From NCBI GenBank assembly GCA_021784575.1, contig JAJYHX010000001.1, positions 211,280 to 275,279 on the forward strand: 64,000 bases of DNA. Direction: 5' to 3'. This DNA is from Nitrospirota bacterium. Its GTDB lineage: Bacteria; Nitrospirota; JACRHJ01. Of the stretch, positions 27,934 to 36,994 are shown piece by piece. Each line of letters opens with the position of its first letter. Positions within the stretch are counted from its first letter, which is position 1. The notes below the pieces were generated by a model. It had not been told where the DNA came from. It made no database searches and saw nothing but the letters and a program-made list of their open reading frames with translations. A program made the position numbers and the translations under genes.

Positions 27934-29091
27934 ATGGAAGAGGAAAAAAAGAAAGAGTACAGCCCCGGACTTGAAGGTATAATCGCAGGGAAAACAGGCA
28001 TTTGCGAGATCGACCCTGAGCGCGCCACCCTGACATACCGCGGATACGACATCCGCGACCTTGCGGTTAAGTCCACATACGAGGAGACGGCATACCTGCT
28101 CCTGTATGGAGAACTGCCAACTGCCGGGAAATTAAAGGAATTTTCGGATACACTGAGGTCGGAGCGGGCGGTGCCGGGCGAGGTCGTAGACCTCTACCGG
28201 AGGGCGCCGCAGAAGTCTCACTCCATGGATTTGCTCCGCACCGGCATATCACTGAGCGCGCTTTACGATCCGGAGGTGTGGGATGATTCCATCGATGCCA
28301 ATTACCGTAAGGCCGCGAGAATTATAGCAAAAATGCCCACGCTAGCCGCCCTTGGATACAGGCTTGCGCACAGGAAGAAACCGATAGAGCCAAGGGACGA
28401 CCTCTCGGCGGCGGAGAATTTCCTTTACATGATGCGCGGGAGTGAGCCGGAAGGCCCCGCCGGGAGGATATTCGACTCCTCGCTCATCATCTATGCCGAG
28501 CACGAATACAATGCCTCGTCGTTCTCCGCTTTGGTAACGATTTCAACACGTTCCGACATTTACTCCGGGATCGTCTCCGCCGTCGGGACGCTCAAAGGCC
28601 CGCTCCACGGCGGCGCGAACGAGGAGGTTATGAAGATGCTCCTCGACATTGGCTCCGTGGAGAAGGCCGAGGCGTGGATAATGGATAAGCTTGCGAAAAA
28701 ACAGAGGATTATGGGGTTCGGGCACAGGGTCTACAAGCACGGGGACACCAGGGCACCCATCCTCAAGGAGGCAAGTCTTGAGATATGCAAGTTTGAAAAC
28801 TACTGCCGGTGGCACGATATTTCCCTGAAAGTTGAAGAAGTTGTGAAGCGCGAGAAGGGACTTCTGCCCAACGTGGATTACTTTGCCGCATCGGTATATT
28901 ACCTGCTCGGCCTGCCGCTCGAAACCTACACCCCGATATTCGCTATGGCGCGCTCGGCGGGCTGGTGCAGCCACATCATAGAGCAGCTCTCCGACAACCG
29001 GCTCATCCGGCCAACGTCCGAATATACCGGGAAACGCGGGCTTAAATATGTGCCGCTCGGGGAAAGGGAAGGGGGGCAAAAGGCGGCGTAA
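27934..29091 (+). CDS. gltA: Citrate synthase
   Basis: 385 aa; LEGIIAGKTGICEID, GPLHGGANEEVMKML, MGFGHRVYKHGDTRA. Confidence 0.93.
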   Translation: MEEEKKKEYSPGLEGIIAGKTGICEIDPERATLTYRGYDIRDLAVKSTYEETAYLLLYGELPTAGKLKEFSDTLRSERAVPGEVVDLYRRAPQKSHSMDLLRTGISLSALYDPEVWDDSIDANYRKAARIIAKMPTLAALGYRLAHRKKPIEPRDDLSAAENFLYMMRGSEPEGPAGRIFDSSLIIYAEHEYNASSFSALVTISTRSDIYSGIVSAVGTLKGPLHGGANEEVMKMLLDIGSVEKAEAWIMDKLAKKQRIMGFGHRVYKHGDTRAPILKEASLEICKFENYCRWHDISLKVEEVVKREKGLLPNVDYFAASVYYLLGLPLETYTPIFAMARSAGWCSHIIEQLSDNRLIRPTSEYTGKRGLKYVPLGEREGGQKAA

Positions 29092-29134
29092 GCAGACGAC
29101 AAGGGACGGTTCGGGAAAGGCGAGGTCAAAAAAA

Positions 29135-29170
29135 GAAAGGCAGGCATATTCACGGATATGCCTGCCTTTC
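29135..29170. terminator. Bidirectional hairpin terminator after gltA
   Basis: Perfect 15 bp stem GAAAGGCAGGCATAT-tcacgg-ATATGCCTGCCTTTC. Confidence 0.75.
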
Positions 29171-29379
29171 TGCATTAAACGGTCATTATTCCCGCCCCGG
29201 TTTTAGGCTTACCGGGAAAAGCTACATCGGGAATTCAGGGAGTTAAAGTTCCGGCCCCCGTGTCAAGCACTGGGTGACAAAGATTATACGACAAGTAATC
29301 GCCCGCGCAACCGGCAACTCATCTGCCGTCCTACCCTGCCCGGCCCATATCGATTACTTTCTGCAACGGCCCGGCCCCG

Positions 29380-29484
29380 TTCGAGTGTCTGACAAGACCG
29401 GCCCGCTTAGACTTTCATGGACCGCCCGATGATCGCCTGGGCCATATCGCTTCGAGTGTCTGACAAGACCAGCCTGCTTCGACT
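29380..29484. repeat. Two copies of a ~33 bp direct repeat, period 71 bp
   Basis: ttcgagtgtctgacaagaccggcccgcttagact and ttcgagtgtctgacaagaccagcctgcttcgact. Confidence 0.75.
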
Positions 29485-29501
29485 GCCCGGCCCCCGGCAC
29501 G

Positions 29502-29687
29502 TTACTTCGTATCCGCCGGGATTTCCTTCTTTTCCTCGTTCTTGCCTTCGGCCATGGCCTTCTTGAAGTTCTGGATGCTCTCGCCGAGGCCCTTGCCGAT
29601 CGCGGGAAGCTTCCCGGGACCGAACACGAGCAGGGCGATGATAAGTATCAGGATAAGGTGGAATGGACGGAACAGATTGTCTATCAT
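29502..29687 (-). CDS. tatA: Sec-independent translocase TatA/E
   Basis: 61 aa; HLILILIIALLVFGPGKLPAIGKGLGESIQNFKKA. Confidence 0.93.
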   Translation of the reverse strand: MIDNLFRPFHLILILIIALLVFGPGKLPAIGKGLGESIQNFKKAMAEGKNEEKKEIPADTK

Positions 29688-29750
29688 GATTTTACCTCCA
29701 GTAAAACATTATTACGAATTATACTGGAATATTATTAAGAAAGTCAAATC

Positions 29751-30230
29751 TTAAATGAGGGCATTCAGGGCTTTTTTTATGACGTCGAAGGAGAATCCGC
29801 GCCGCCGGAGATAATCGGTAATCCGTCTTTTTGCCTTATCCGGCGGAAGGTTGCGCATCGACACGGCCTTCTTTTGCGCGATGCCGAGGGCCAGGCCGTC
29901 TTCGTCGTAGCCGCCTTCCGCGAAAAGGCCCTCAAGCGCGCCGTCGATATAATCCTGCCGGACGCCCTTCCTTTGAAGCTCCATCCTGAGCGCGTAACGG
30001 GAAAGCCCCTTGCGCTCGATCAGGGCCCTGGCGAATGACACGGCGAAGCGGCGGTCGTCGATATAACCGGAGCCGACGAACTTCCGGATTACCTCCTCAA
30101 CCGCATCGTCCTGAATCCCCTTGCGGGAGAGATAATCCCGAAGCTCCTTTTCGCTTCTGCCCCGAAGGGCAAGATACCGGTAAGCCAGCTCGCGCGCGCG
30201 GGTCAGAACCGGCACGCCTTGCAAACTCAC
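29751..30230 (-). CDS. recX: Regulatory protein RecX
   Basis: 159 aa; SEKELRDYLSRKGI...VIRKFVGSGYIDDRRFA; near recA. Confidence 0.85.
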   Translation of the reverse strand: MSLQGVPVLTRARELAYRYLALRGRSEKELRDYLSRKGIQDDAVEEVIRKFVGSGYIDDRRFAVSFARALIERKGLSRYALRMELQRKGVRQDYIDGALEGLFAEGGYDEDGLALGIAQKKAVSMRNLPPDKAKRRITDYLRRRGFSFDVIKKALNALI

Positions 30231-30328
30231 TGCTCACGTTCCTTCCGTTGTTATTATATCGAGCACACTATCACGCCTTGAAAAAAAACTATTATCTGTC
30301 CCCCCGGCCCGCCGCCAGTCGACCGGCC

Positions 30329-31519
30329 TTACTCCCCCAGGCGGTCGATCTTGAAGCCGGAGCCTCCATGTTTCTCCGGGGTGTTCTGCGGTTCGGAGGA
30401 GCTATCCCATGTGTCGTCGGAGGTGGAGGTTATGCCGCGAATCCTAAGCGCGAAGTCGTCCGGGTTGGAGCTTCTCCTCAGGGCCTCTTCATACGTTACA
30501 AGCCCGGCCTTGTAGAGGCCGTAGAGGGACTGGTCGAACGTCTGCATCCCGTACTGGGAACCGCCCGCGGCGATTACGTCGTGTATGTGCCTTGTCTTGT
30601 CCGCATCTATGATGCACTCCCTCACCGTGCCCGTGACGATGAGTATCTCGCACGCGGGGACGCGGCCCTTGCCGTCCGCGCGCGGCACAAGCCTCTGGGA
30701 TATGACTCCCCTCAGGACTGCGGCAAGCTGGAGGCGCACCTGCTTCTGCTGGTAGGGCGGGAAGACGGATATTATGCGGTTGATGGTCTCGACGGCATCG
30801 ACCGTATGGAGCGTGGACAGGACGAGATGGCCCGTCTCTGAGGCGGTCAGCGCGGTGCTTATGGTATCGTAGTCCCGCATCTCGCCCACGAGGATAATGT
30901 CCGGGTCCTGCCGGAGCGCCGAGCGGAGCGCCAGGGGGAAGGACTCCGTGTCCATCCCGACCTCGCGCTGGTTCACGAGGGCCTTCTTGTCCCTGTGCAG
31001 GTATTCTATCGGGTCCTCGATGGTCATTATGTGTTCGGTGCGCGACATGTTGATGTAGTCTATCATCGAGGCCAGCGTGGTGGATTTTCCGCTGCCGGTC
31101 GTCCCGGTGACGAGTATCATGCCCCGCGGCTCCTGGGCGAGCTTCGTGATTACCGGCGGGAGGTTAAGCTCATCGATGGATGCGACCTTCGTGGGGATGG
31201 CGCGCATGACTATGCCGACGGTGCCCCTCTGCATGAAGACGTTTACCCTGAACCGCCCAAGCCCCGGGACGCCGTACGCGAAGTCGGACTCGTTCTTCAC
31301 CTTGAACTTCTCCCGCTGGCCCTGGTTCATCATGGAGAACGCGAGCTTGACGACGTCCTCCTGCGTCAGGCGCTTCTGCTCCAGCATCGGCGTAAGCTTG
31401 CCGTCGATGCGCAGCACTGGCGGGCTTCCAACCTTTATATGCAAGTCCGATGCGCGACGCTCCGTGGCCGTCTTGAGCAGGTCGTTGACTGAAAGGCTTC
31501 CTTGTGCCGGTATGTCCAT
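30329..31519 (-). CDS. pilT: Type IV pilus retraction ATPase PilT
   Basis: TGTTGSGKSTTLASMIDYIN, TIEDPIEYLH, SALRQDPDIILVGEMRD; likely start MDIPAQG at 31519. Confidence 0.92.
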   Translation of the reverse strand: MDIPAQGSLSVNDLLKTATERRASDLHIKVGSPPVLRIDGKLTPMLEQKRLTQEDVVKLAFSMMNQGQREKFKVKNESDFAYGVPGLGRFRVNVFMQRGTVGIVMRAIPTKVASIDELNLPPVITKLAQEPRGMILVTGTTGSGKSTTLASMIDYINMSRTEHIMTIEDPIEYLHRDKKALVNQREVGMDTESFPLALRSALRQDPDIILVGEMRDYDTISTALTASETGHLVLSTLHTVDAVETINRIISVFPPYQQKQVRLQLAAVLRGVISQRLVPRADGKGRVPACEILIVTGTVRECIIDADKTRHIHDVIAAGGSQYGMQTFDQSLYGLYKAGLVTYEEALRRSSNPDDFALRIRGITSTSDDTWDSSSEPQNTPEKHGGSGFKIDRLGE

Positions 31520-31529
31520 GTTTGCCTCG

Positions 31530-32552
31530 CTATGCCGTAACGGCGGAGACAAGGCCGGCCTTTTCCTTGACCTTTGCCTCTATATCCGTCAGCGTTTCCG
31601 GATGGTCCCTCAGGTATTGCTTCACGTTCTCGCGCCCCTGGCCGATGCGGTCTCCGTCGTAAGAATACCATGCCCCGGCCTTCTCTATGACGCCGATATT
31701 CACGCCCGCGTCCACAACCTCGCCTATCTTCGATATTCCCTCGTTGAAGAGTATGTCGAACTCCGCCTGCTTGAACGGCGGCGCGACCTTGTTCTTGACA
31801 ACCTTCACCCTGACGCGGTTCCCGGTTATCTCCTGCCCGTCCTTTATGGACTCCGCCTTCCTGATGTCGAGCCGCACGGACGCATAGAACTTCAGCGCGT
31901 TGCCGCCGGTTGTCGTCTCGGGGTTCCCGTAGACTATGCCAATCTTCATGCGTATCTGGTTTATGAAGATGACCGTGGTCATGGACTTCGAGATTGTGGC
32001 CGTAAGCTTCCTTAATGCCTGGGACATGAGCCGCGCCTGAAGCCCCATGTGGGAATCCCCCATCTCGCCCTCTATCTCGGCCTTCGGCACGAGCGCCGCG
32101 ACGGAGTCAACTACGACTATATCAACCGCGCCGCTTCGGACAAGCGTCTCCGCGACTTCGAGCGCCTGCTCGCCCGTGTCCGGCTGGGAGATGAGCAGGT
32201 CGTCCGTCCTTACTCCGAGCTTCCTGGCGTAGGTAACGTCGAGCGCGTGTTCCGCGTCTATGAACGCGGCTATCCCGCCCGTCTTCTGCGCCTGCGCGAT
32301 TGCCGTAAGAGAGAGGGTCGTCTTGCCGGAGGACTCCGGGCCGTATATCTCTATGACCCTGCCGCGCGGGTAGCCGCCGACGCCGAGGGCGATGTCGAGC
32401 CCAAGCGAGCCCGTGGGTATCACCGCCACGTCCGGCGAGGGCTGGTCGTTCCCAAGACGCATTATGGAACCCTTGCCGAACTGCTTCTCTATCTGCGAAA
32501 CGGCCAGGTCCAGCGCCCTGAGTTTCTGGTCTTTTTCAGTCTTCTCCGCCAT
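31530..32552 (-). CDS. recA: Recombinase RecA
   Basis: 340 aa; [15 protein letters not shown], canonical throughout. Confidence 0.98.
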   Translation of the reverse strand: MAEKTEKDQKLRALDLAVSQIEKQFGKGSIMRLGNDQPSPDVAVIPTGSLGLDIALGVGGYPRGRVIEIYGPESSGKTTLSLTAIAQAQKTGGIAAFIDAEHALDVTYARKLGVRTDDLLISQPDTGEQALEVAETLVRSGAVDIVVVDSVAALVPKAEIEGEMGDSHMGLQARLMSQALRKLTATISKSMTTVIFINQIRMKIGIVYGNPETTTGGNALKFYASVRLDIRKAESIKDGQEITGNRVRVKVVKNKVAPPFKQAEFDILFNEGISKIGEVVDAGVNIGVIEKAGAWYSYDGDRIGQGRENVKQYLRDHPETLTDIEAKVKEKAGLVSAVTA

Positions 32553-32610
32553 ATCACTTATCTCCTTCCTTACTGCTGAAGTTATTGATAATTGCCGAAA
32601 TCCAATTATT

Positions 32611-32662
32611 GTAGGGGCTCAATTTATTGAGCCCGTGGGCGCGATAAATCACGCCCCTACAA
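32611..32662. repeat. Dispersed composite inverted repeat (TGTAGGGGC...GCCCCTACA)
   Basis: tgtaggggctcaatttattgagcccgtgggcgcgataaatcacgcccctaca: outer TIR plus two inner palindromes; partial copies near 33258 and 51222. Confidence 0.75.
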
Positions 32663-32665
32663 AAT

Positions 32666-33244
32666 TTAATGTTTCAATTTTATCCTTCGCATCTCCGTAT
32701 ACACCGCGCCCGCGGGCTTAAGCTCGCTCTTCATCACGGACACGGCGTCGGCTTCGAACTCACCCAGGTCGGCGTCCCTGAAACCCCCCAGCATCTTCAC
32801 GAGCGCGTCCCGTCCCTTGGGCGAACGCACCCGCCCAAGCGTCAGGTGCGCCTTGAATGGGCGACTCTCGCTGGGAAACTCAAGCCCGGCGCAGACACGT
32901 TCCACCGTCTCCGCGAGGGCGGAGAGCCTTGCCGCATCGCCCTCGACGCCAAGCCAGACAACGCGCGGCGCCCTCGGAGCCGGGAACGCGCCGACGCCCT
33001 TCGCCCGGAGGGTAAAAGAAGCTTCGCCCTTAAGCGCGCCGTCAAGCGCGTCGCCGAGTTTTTTAACCGCTTCCTCCTCCACGTCTCCCAGGAACTTTAG
33101 CGTCAGATGCACGCCGTCGGGCCGGACCCAGACCACATCCGCGCCTGATTTCCCAAGCTCCGCCTGCACCCCCGCCATCGCCTCCTTTATATCCGGCGGA
33201 AGCTCGATTGCGATGAACGTGCGGATGAAATTATTCCGAGACAT
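32666..33244 (-). CDS. thpR: RNA 2',3'-cyclic phosphodiesterase (2H family)
   Basis: MSRNNFIRTFIAIELPPDIKEAM; HLTLKFLGDV and HLTLGRVRS, the two HxTx motifs. Confidence 0.9.
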   Translation of the reverse strand: MSRNNFIRTFIAIELPPDIKEAMAGVQAELGKSGADVVWVRPDGVHLTLKFLGDVEEEAVKKLGDALDGALKGEASFTLRAKGVGAFPAPRAPRVVWLGVEGDAARLSALAETVERVCAGLEFPSESRPFKAHLTLGRVRSPKGRDALVKMLGGFRDADLGEFEADAVSVMKSELKPAGAVYTEMRRIKLKH

Positions 33245-33301
33245 TTGCCGCGGCTCCGGGCGCAATAAATTGCGCCCCTGTCTCCTGCAATTGTGCAAGG
33301 A

Positions 33302-34546
33302 TCAGCTTATCAGGTATCGGCGTATCATGTCCAGCGCCATTTGCGAGGAGGCGAAGCGAACCTCCGCGCGGTCTCCGGGGAAATGGAACTTTTTAACCGT
33401 TACGCCGCCCGGCGTCGCGAGGCCGATATACACAAGCCCCACGGGCTTCTCCGCAGTCCCGCCGCCCGGCCCGGCGATGCCGGTTATGCCAAGCCCCAGG
33501 TCCGCCTTGGCGCTCTTTCGTATCTCTTCGGCCATAAGCCGCGCGGTCTCTTCCGAAACCGCGCCGTGCTTGACAAGCGTCTCCGACGGGACCGAGAGAA
33601 GCTCCTCTTTAGATTTGTTCGAGTATGTTACGACACCGCGTTCCATGTATGCGGAGCTTCCGGCGATGTCCGTAAGCCTTTTGGCGACAAGGCCTCCGGT
33701 GCAGGACTCCGCCGTGGCGACGGTCATGCGTTTCTCCGTCAGGAGCCTTGCGACCGTGTCGTGCAGCCCCTCTTTGTCCGTGCCGTAATAGCCGTCGCCG
33801 ACTCTGCGGACAATCTCGGCGCAAAGCTCCAGGAGCAGCTTCTGGGCCTTCTCGCGCGTATCCGCGTTTGCTTTCGCCGTTATGTCCAGCCCCGCGGCGG
33901 AGCTTGAGAACTTCATATCCCCGCCCGGGACGGAAACATTATCGAGAAGCCCGCGCGCGTCTTCTTCGGTTATCCCGTAGCACCGCATTGTCCGGCCGGC
34001 GGAGAATGTCCTGCCCCGGCCGCTGGACAGCGCCCGCGCAAGCTCCGGCGGGATGATGTCCCGGAGCGCCCGCCCCCGGTCCGGCGGCCCGTTCAGCCAG
34101 GCGAGATACCTGCCCTCGTGCTCCAGCCAGAACCCTGGCGGGCATCCATGCCCTGAAGGGCATCGATGGCCCGAGGGGGGGCGATGATGGCCGGCGGGAG
34201 CTTCCTTCGGGTCCGCAAGGAGCCGCGCGCCCTTTGGCAGGAGCGCCCTGCCTTCGAGGTCGGGGTGTAGCACGAGCCGTTTCCCAAGCGCGCGCGCCAG
34301 AGCCTTCCTTGAGACCTCCCCTGTCCTTTCCTGTCCCTCTGCGCCGGAGAGCAGGACAAAAAACGACCTTGAGAGCGCGAGCCGGACGGCGTTTTCCGCT
34401 TCCTTTTCGTCGGACGCGACGAACGAGACCGATATAAGATCGAGCCCGAACTCTGCAAGGGAGTCCGAGAGCTCCCGCATATAACCGCCGGATGATTCCG
34501 CGCCGCCCGGTATGCCGAGGCCGAGTATTACCGCCTCCGCCCTCAC
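33302..34546 (-). CDS. cinA: CinA-like protein with divergent N-terminal domain and PncC-type amidase domain (GTG start)
   Basis: C-terminal AESCTGGLVAKRLTDIAGSSAYMERGVVTYSN...GITGIAGPGGGTAEKPVGLVYIG; GTG start overlaps pgpA stop. Confidence 0.85.
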   Translation of the reverse strand: MRAEAVILGLGIPGGAESSGGYMRELSDSLAEFGLDLISVSFVASDEKEAENAVRLALSRSFFVLLSGAEGQERTGEVSRKALARALGKRLVLHPDLEGRALLPKGARLLADPKEAPAGHHRPPSGHRCPSGHGCPPGFWLEHEGRYLAWLNGPPDRGRALRDIIPPELARALSSGRGRTFSAGRTMRCYGITEEDARGLLDNVSVPGGDMKFSSSAAGLDITAKANADTREKAQKLLLELCAEIVRRVGDGYYGTDKEGLHDTVARLLTEKRMTVATAESCTGGLVAKRLTDIAGSSAYMERGVVTYSNKSKEELLSVPSETLVKHGAVSEETARLMAEEIRKSAKADLGLGITGIAGPGGGTAEKPVGLVYIGLATPGGVTVKKFHFPGDRAEVRFASSQMALDMIRRYLIS

Positions 34547-35016
34547 GCCGCGAGCCTTACGATTATGCGCAGGGCGATGTTCGCGTAAATTCCGGCGGCG
34601 ATGTCGTCCAACATCACGCCCCAGCCGCCCTTCATGCGCTGGTCGATTGTCCGCGCCGGGAAGGGCTTTGTGATGTCGAAGAACCGGAACAGGAAAAAGC
34701 CCGCCGCAATCCACCGCCAGTCGAACGGGATGAGATAAAGGGTTACGAACATGCCCGCGATTTCGTCTATGACAATCTTGCCGCAGTCCTTCTGGCCGTA
34801 TATGACTTCGGCCCGCCCGGCGGCCCATACGCCGACGAAAAATGTGAGGACGGTCAGGAGCGAGTAGGCCGTTCCGGCGAAGGAGCCGAGGCCAAGGAAG
34901 GCGGCAAAGAGGAAGGCGATAACCGCGCCGACTATGCTGCCGGCCGTGCCGGGGGCGACAGGAGAGTATCCGGCCCACAGGCCGGAGGCGACCGCTATTA
35001 CAATTTTATCGGCCAT
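34543..35016 (-). CDS. pgpA: Phosphatidylglycerophosphatase A
   Basis: 157 aa; SGLWAGYSPVAPGTAGS, DEIAGMFVTL, RFFDITKPFPARTID. Confidence 0.92.
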   Translation of the reverse strand: MADKIVIAVASGLWAGYSPVAPGTAGSIVGAVIAFLFAAFLGLGSFAGTAYSLLTVLTFFVGVWAAGRAEVIYGQKDCGKIVIDEIAGMFVTLYLIPFDWRWIAAGFFLFRFFDITKPFPARTIDQRMKGGWGVMLDDIAAGIYANIALRIIVRLAA

Positions 35017-35352
35017 ACTGTCGACCGGCCTCCCGAACCCTCGTAAAAATCAAGGACTTATCTTATCACCGGAGGCGTTGCCGGTCAAGGACAAAGTGGC
35101 GTGCGTGCGCCGGGCGCGGCGTCTTTATAAGGGCCGGATTGGGTTTTTTGCGGCGTCCGGGTTATGCGGGTCGCAGCCGCCGCCGCGAAGGGCGGCAAGG
35201 TATGCCGTGTCCCGCCCCGTGTTTGTGGAGGCATGTCTTGCCCCCGCCGGGACGGTTAACATAAAGGGTCTTGAAAATAATAAGATTTTCCTTGAACTAC
35301 CGGGTGGTTTTGTGGTAGGTTAAATGTCGTTTATTAATAAAAAGGAGCAGTG

Positions 35353-35847
35353 ATGCCAGGTTCAGACCTTATAATGTTCGAGGAAGAGTTCGGTTCTGTA
35401 GACCAGGAGCTCCAGCGTCTTCAGGCCCAGTCGAACGCAAGGGTCGTTTTCCTCGTTGACAAGAACGGCCAGCTCATAGCCTCCGCCGGAGAAGTCCTGG
35501 GGCTTGACACCACCTCGCTCGCCTCGCTTACGGCGGGCAACATAGCCGCGACGGGCGGCATGGCCAAGCTGCTTGGCGAGAAGGAATTCTCGGTGCTCTT
35601 CCATGAAGGCGAGAAGGACAACATCCACATCTCCATAGTAGACCAGCGCATCATTCTCGTCGTGATATTCGACCAGCGAAGCTCGCTCGGGCTTGTGAGG
35701 CTTCGGGTCAAGAAAAGCGCGGAGGCGCTTGCGAAGATATTCCAGTCCGTATCCGAGAAGTCACGGAAAGAAGGCTCCACGGGCAAGGTCAGCGTCTCTC
35801 CGTTCGCGGAGATAACCGACGAAGACATAGACAACCTGTTCGGATAA
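35353..35847 (+). CDS. mglB: Roadblock/LC7 domain protein, MglB-like
   Basis: Roadblock fold pattern; immediately upstream of an MglA-like GTPase. Confidence 0.85.
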   Translation: MPGSDLIMFEEEFGSVDQELQRLQAQSNARVVFLVDKNGQLIASAGEVLGLDTTSLASLTAGNIAATGGMAKLLGEKEFSVLFHEGEKDNIHISIVDQRIILVVIFDQRSSLGLVRLRVKKSAEALAKIFQSVSEKSRKEGSTGKVSVSPFAEITDEDIDNLFG

Positions 35848-35850
35848 TAA

Positions 35851-36438
35851 ATGTCCTTTATCAATTACTCCTCCCGCGAAATAAACGTAAAGCTCGTCTA
35901 CTACGGCCCCGGCCTCTGCGGCAAGACGACGAACCTCCATTACATTTACAGGAAGACGAACCCGGAGGCGAAGGGCAAGATGATCTCGCTCGCCACGGAG
36001 ACGGAGCGGACGCTCTTCTTCGACTTCCTGCCCCTGGCCCTTGGCGAGATACGCGGTTTCAAGACCCGCTTCCATCTCTACACCGTCCCGGGCCAGGTGT
36101 TCTACGACGCCTCCCGCAAGCTTATCCTTAAAGGCGTTGACGGTGTCGTCTTCGTTGCGGACTCGCAGGTCGAGCGCATGGAGGCGAACGTCGAGAGCAT
36201 GGACAACCTCCGCGTGAACCTTTCCGAGCAGGGCTACGACATGGACAAGATCCCCTTTGTTGTCCAGTACAACAAGCGGGACCTCCCCAACGTCGCGCCC
36301 GTCCCGGAAATGGAGAAGATACTGAACCACCGCGGGCTTCCTTCCTACGAGGCCGTCGCCACCACCGGCGTCGGCGTATTCGACACATTAAAAAACCTCG
36401 CCAAACAGGTGCTCTTCGAGCTCAAGAAGGGCCATTAG
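35851..36438 (+). CDS. mglA: MglA-like small GTPase
   Basis: 195 aa; KLVYYGPGLCGKTTNLHYIY, FDFLPL, YTVPGQVFYDASRK, QYNKRDLPN. Confidence 0.93.
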   Translation: MSFINYSSREINVKLVYYGPGLCGKTTNLHYIYRKTNPEAKGKMISLATETERTLFFDFLPLALGEIRGFKTRFHLYTVPGQVFYDASRKLILKGVDGVVFVADSQVERMEANVESMDNLRVNLSEQGYDMDKIPFVVQYNKRDLPNVAPVPEMEKILNHRGLPSYEAVATTGVGVFDTLKNLAKQVLFELKKGH

Positions 36439-36838
36439 CCGGTCTGCCGGTTTCAGGCGGCGGGCCGGAAATCCGAAATAGTTTTCATGGCGGCTTAAGT
36501 CAGTGCCGTCGATTTCAGGAAAAAAAGGCCCGGCGTCAAACCATGCCGAGGCGGCCGCGTCTGTAACGTGCAACCACTTGAAAATCCAAGATTTAACCCG
36601 GAGCTTGCCGCCTTCCGCGCTGCCGGAGGCAATAAGCCCGCGGCGCCGCATGTCACGCGAGCAGTGATTGCTTAACGTATTGGTTTTGCAGACAAATTTT
36701 AAATCGCACAACATAAATGCCGCCCGGAAGCCTGCAAAACGTGCCGAAGCCGGCCTGTGGATAAAAATTTTTAACCATGCGGAGGCGTAAGTTAGGCAGG
36801 ATTTTGGATTTCGTTATCAATAAGAGCCTCATCTTTGC

Positions 36839-36868
36839 TTGACAAAGCTTTCGCCCTTGGAGTATAAA
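36839..36868 (+). promoter_or_regulatory. Predicted sigma70 promoter of an orphan sRNA
   Basis: TTGACA (36839-36844), N18, TATAAA (36863-36868). Confidence 0.6.
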
Positions 36869-36874
36869 GGGGTG

Positions 36875-36931
36875 GTGGGAAGGTCCGGGAGACCTCAGGA
36901 TAGGGAAGAATTCCTGGGGTTTTATTTTTTT
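36875..36931 (+). ncRNA. Candidate stand-alone small RNA (~57 nt)
   Basis: Promoter directly upstream; hairpin GGTC-CGGGA-GACC; terminator hairpin CCTCAGGA...TCCTGGGG followed by TTTTATTTTTTT; no ORF. Confidence 0.6.
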
Positions 36932-36938
36932 AAATGAA

Positions 36939-36964
36939 AAGGGCCGGACATAAAGCCCGGCCCT
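36939..36964 (-). terminator. Terminator of the H1-like gene
   Basis: AGGGCCGGGC-tttatg-tCCGGCCCTTTT on the minus strand. Confidence 0.65.
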
Positions 36965-36994
36965 CAATCCGGAAGAACAAATTGGCTGTCTGAC

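Noticed and set aside
29380-29484. Possible CRISPR array
   Set aside because: Only two repeat units, not palindromic, no cas genes in the window.
33302-34978. 558 aa ORF as the cinA start
   Set aside because: The N-terminal ~144 aa overlap pgpA in another frame; a GTG at 34546 overlapping the pgpA stop is more plausible.
36653-36967. 104 aa minus strand ORF
   Set aside because: Begins inside the H1-like gene terminator and runs antisense to the sRNA candidate; no RBS or recognisable family.
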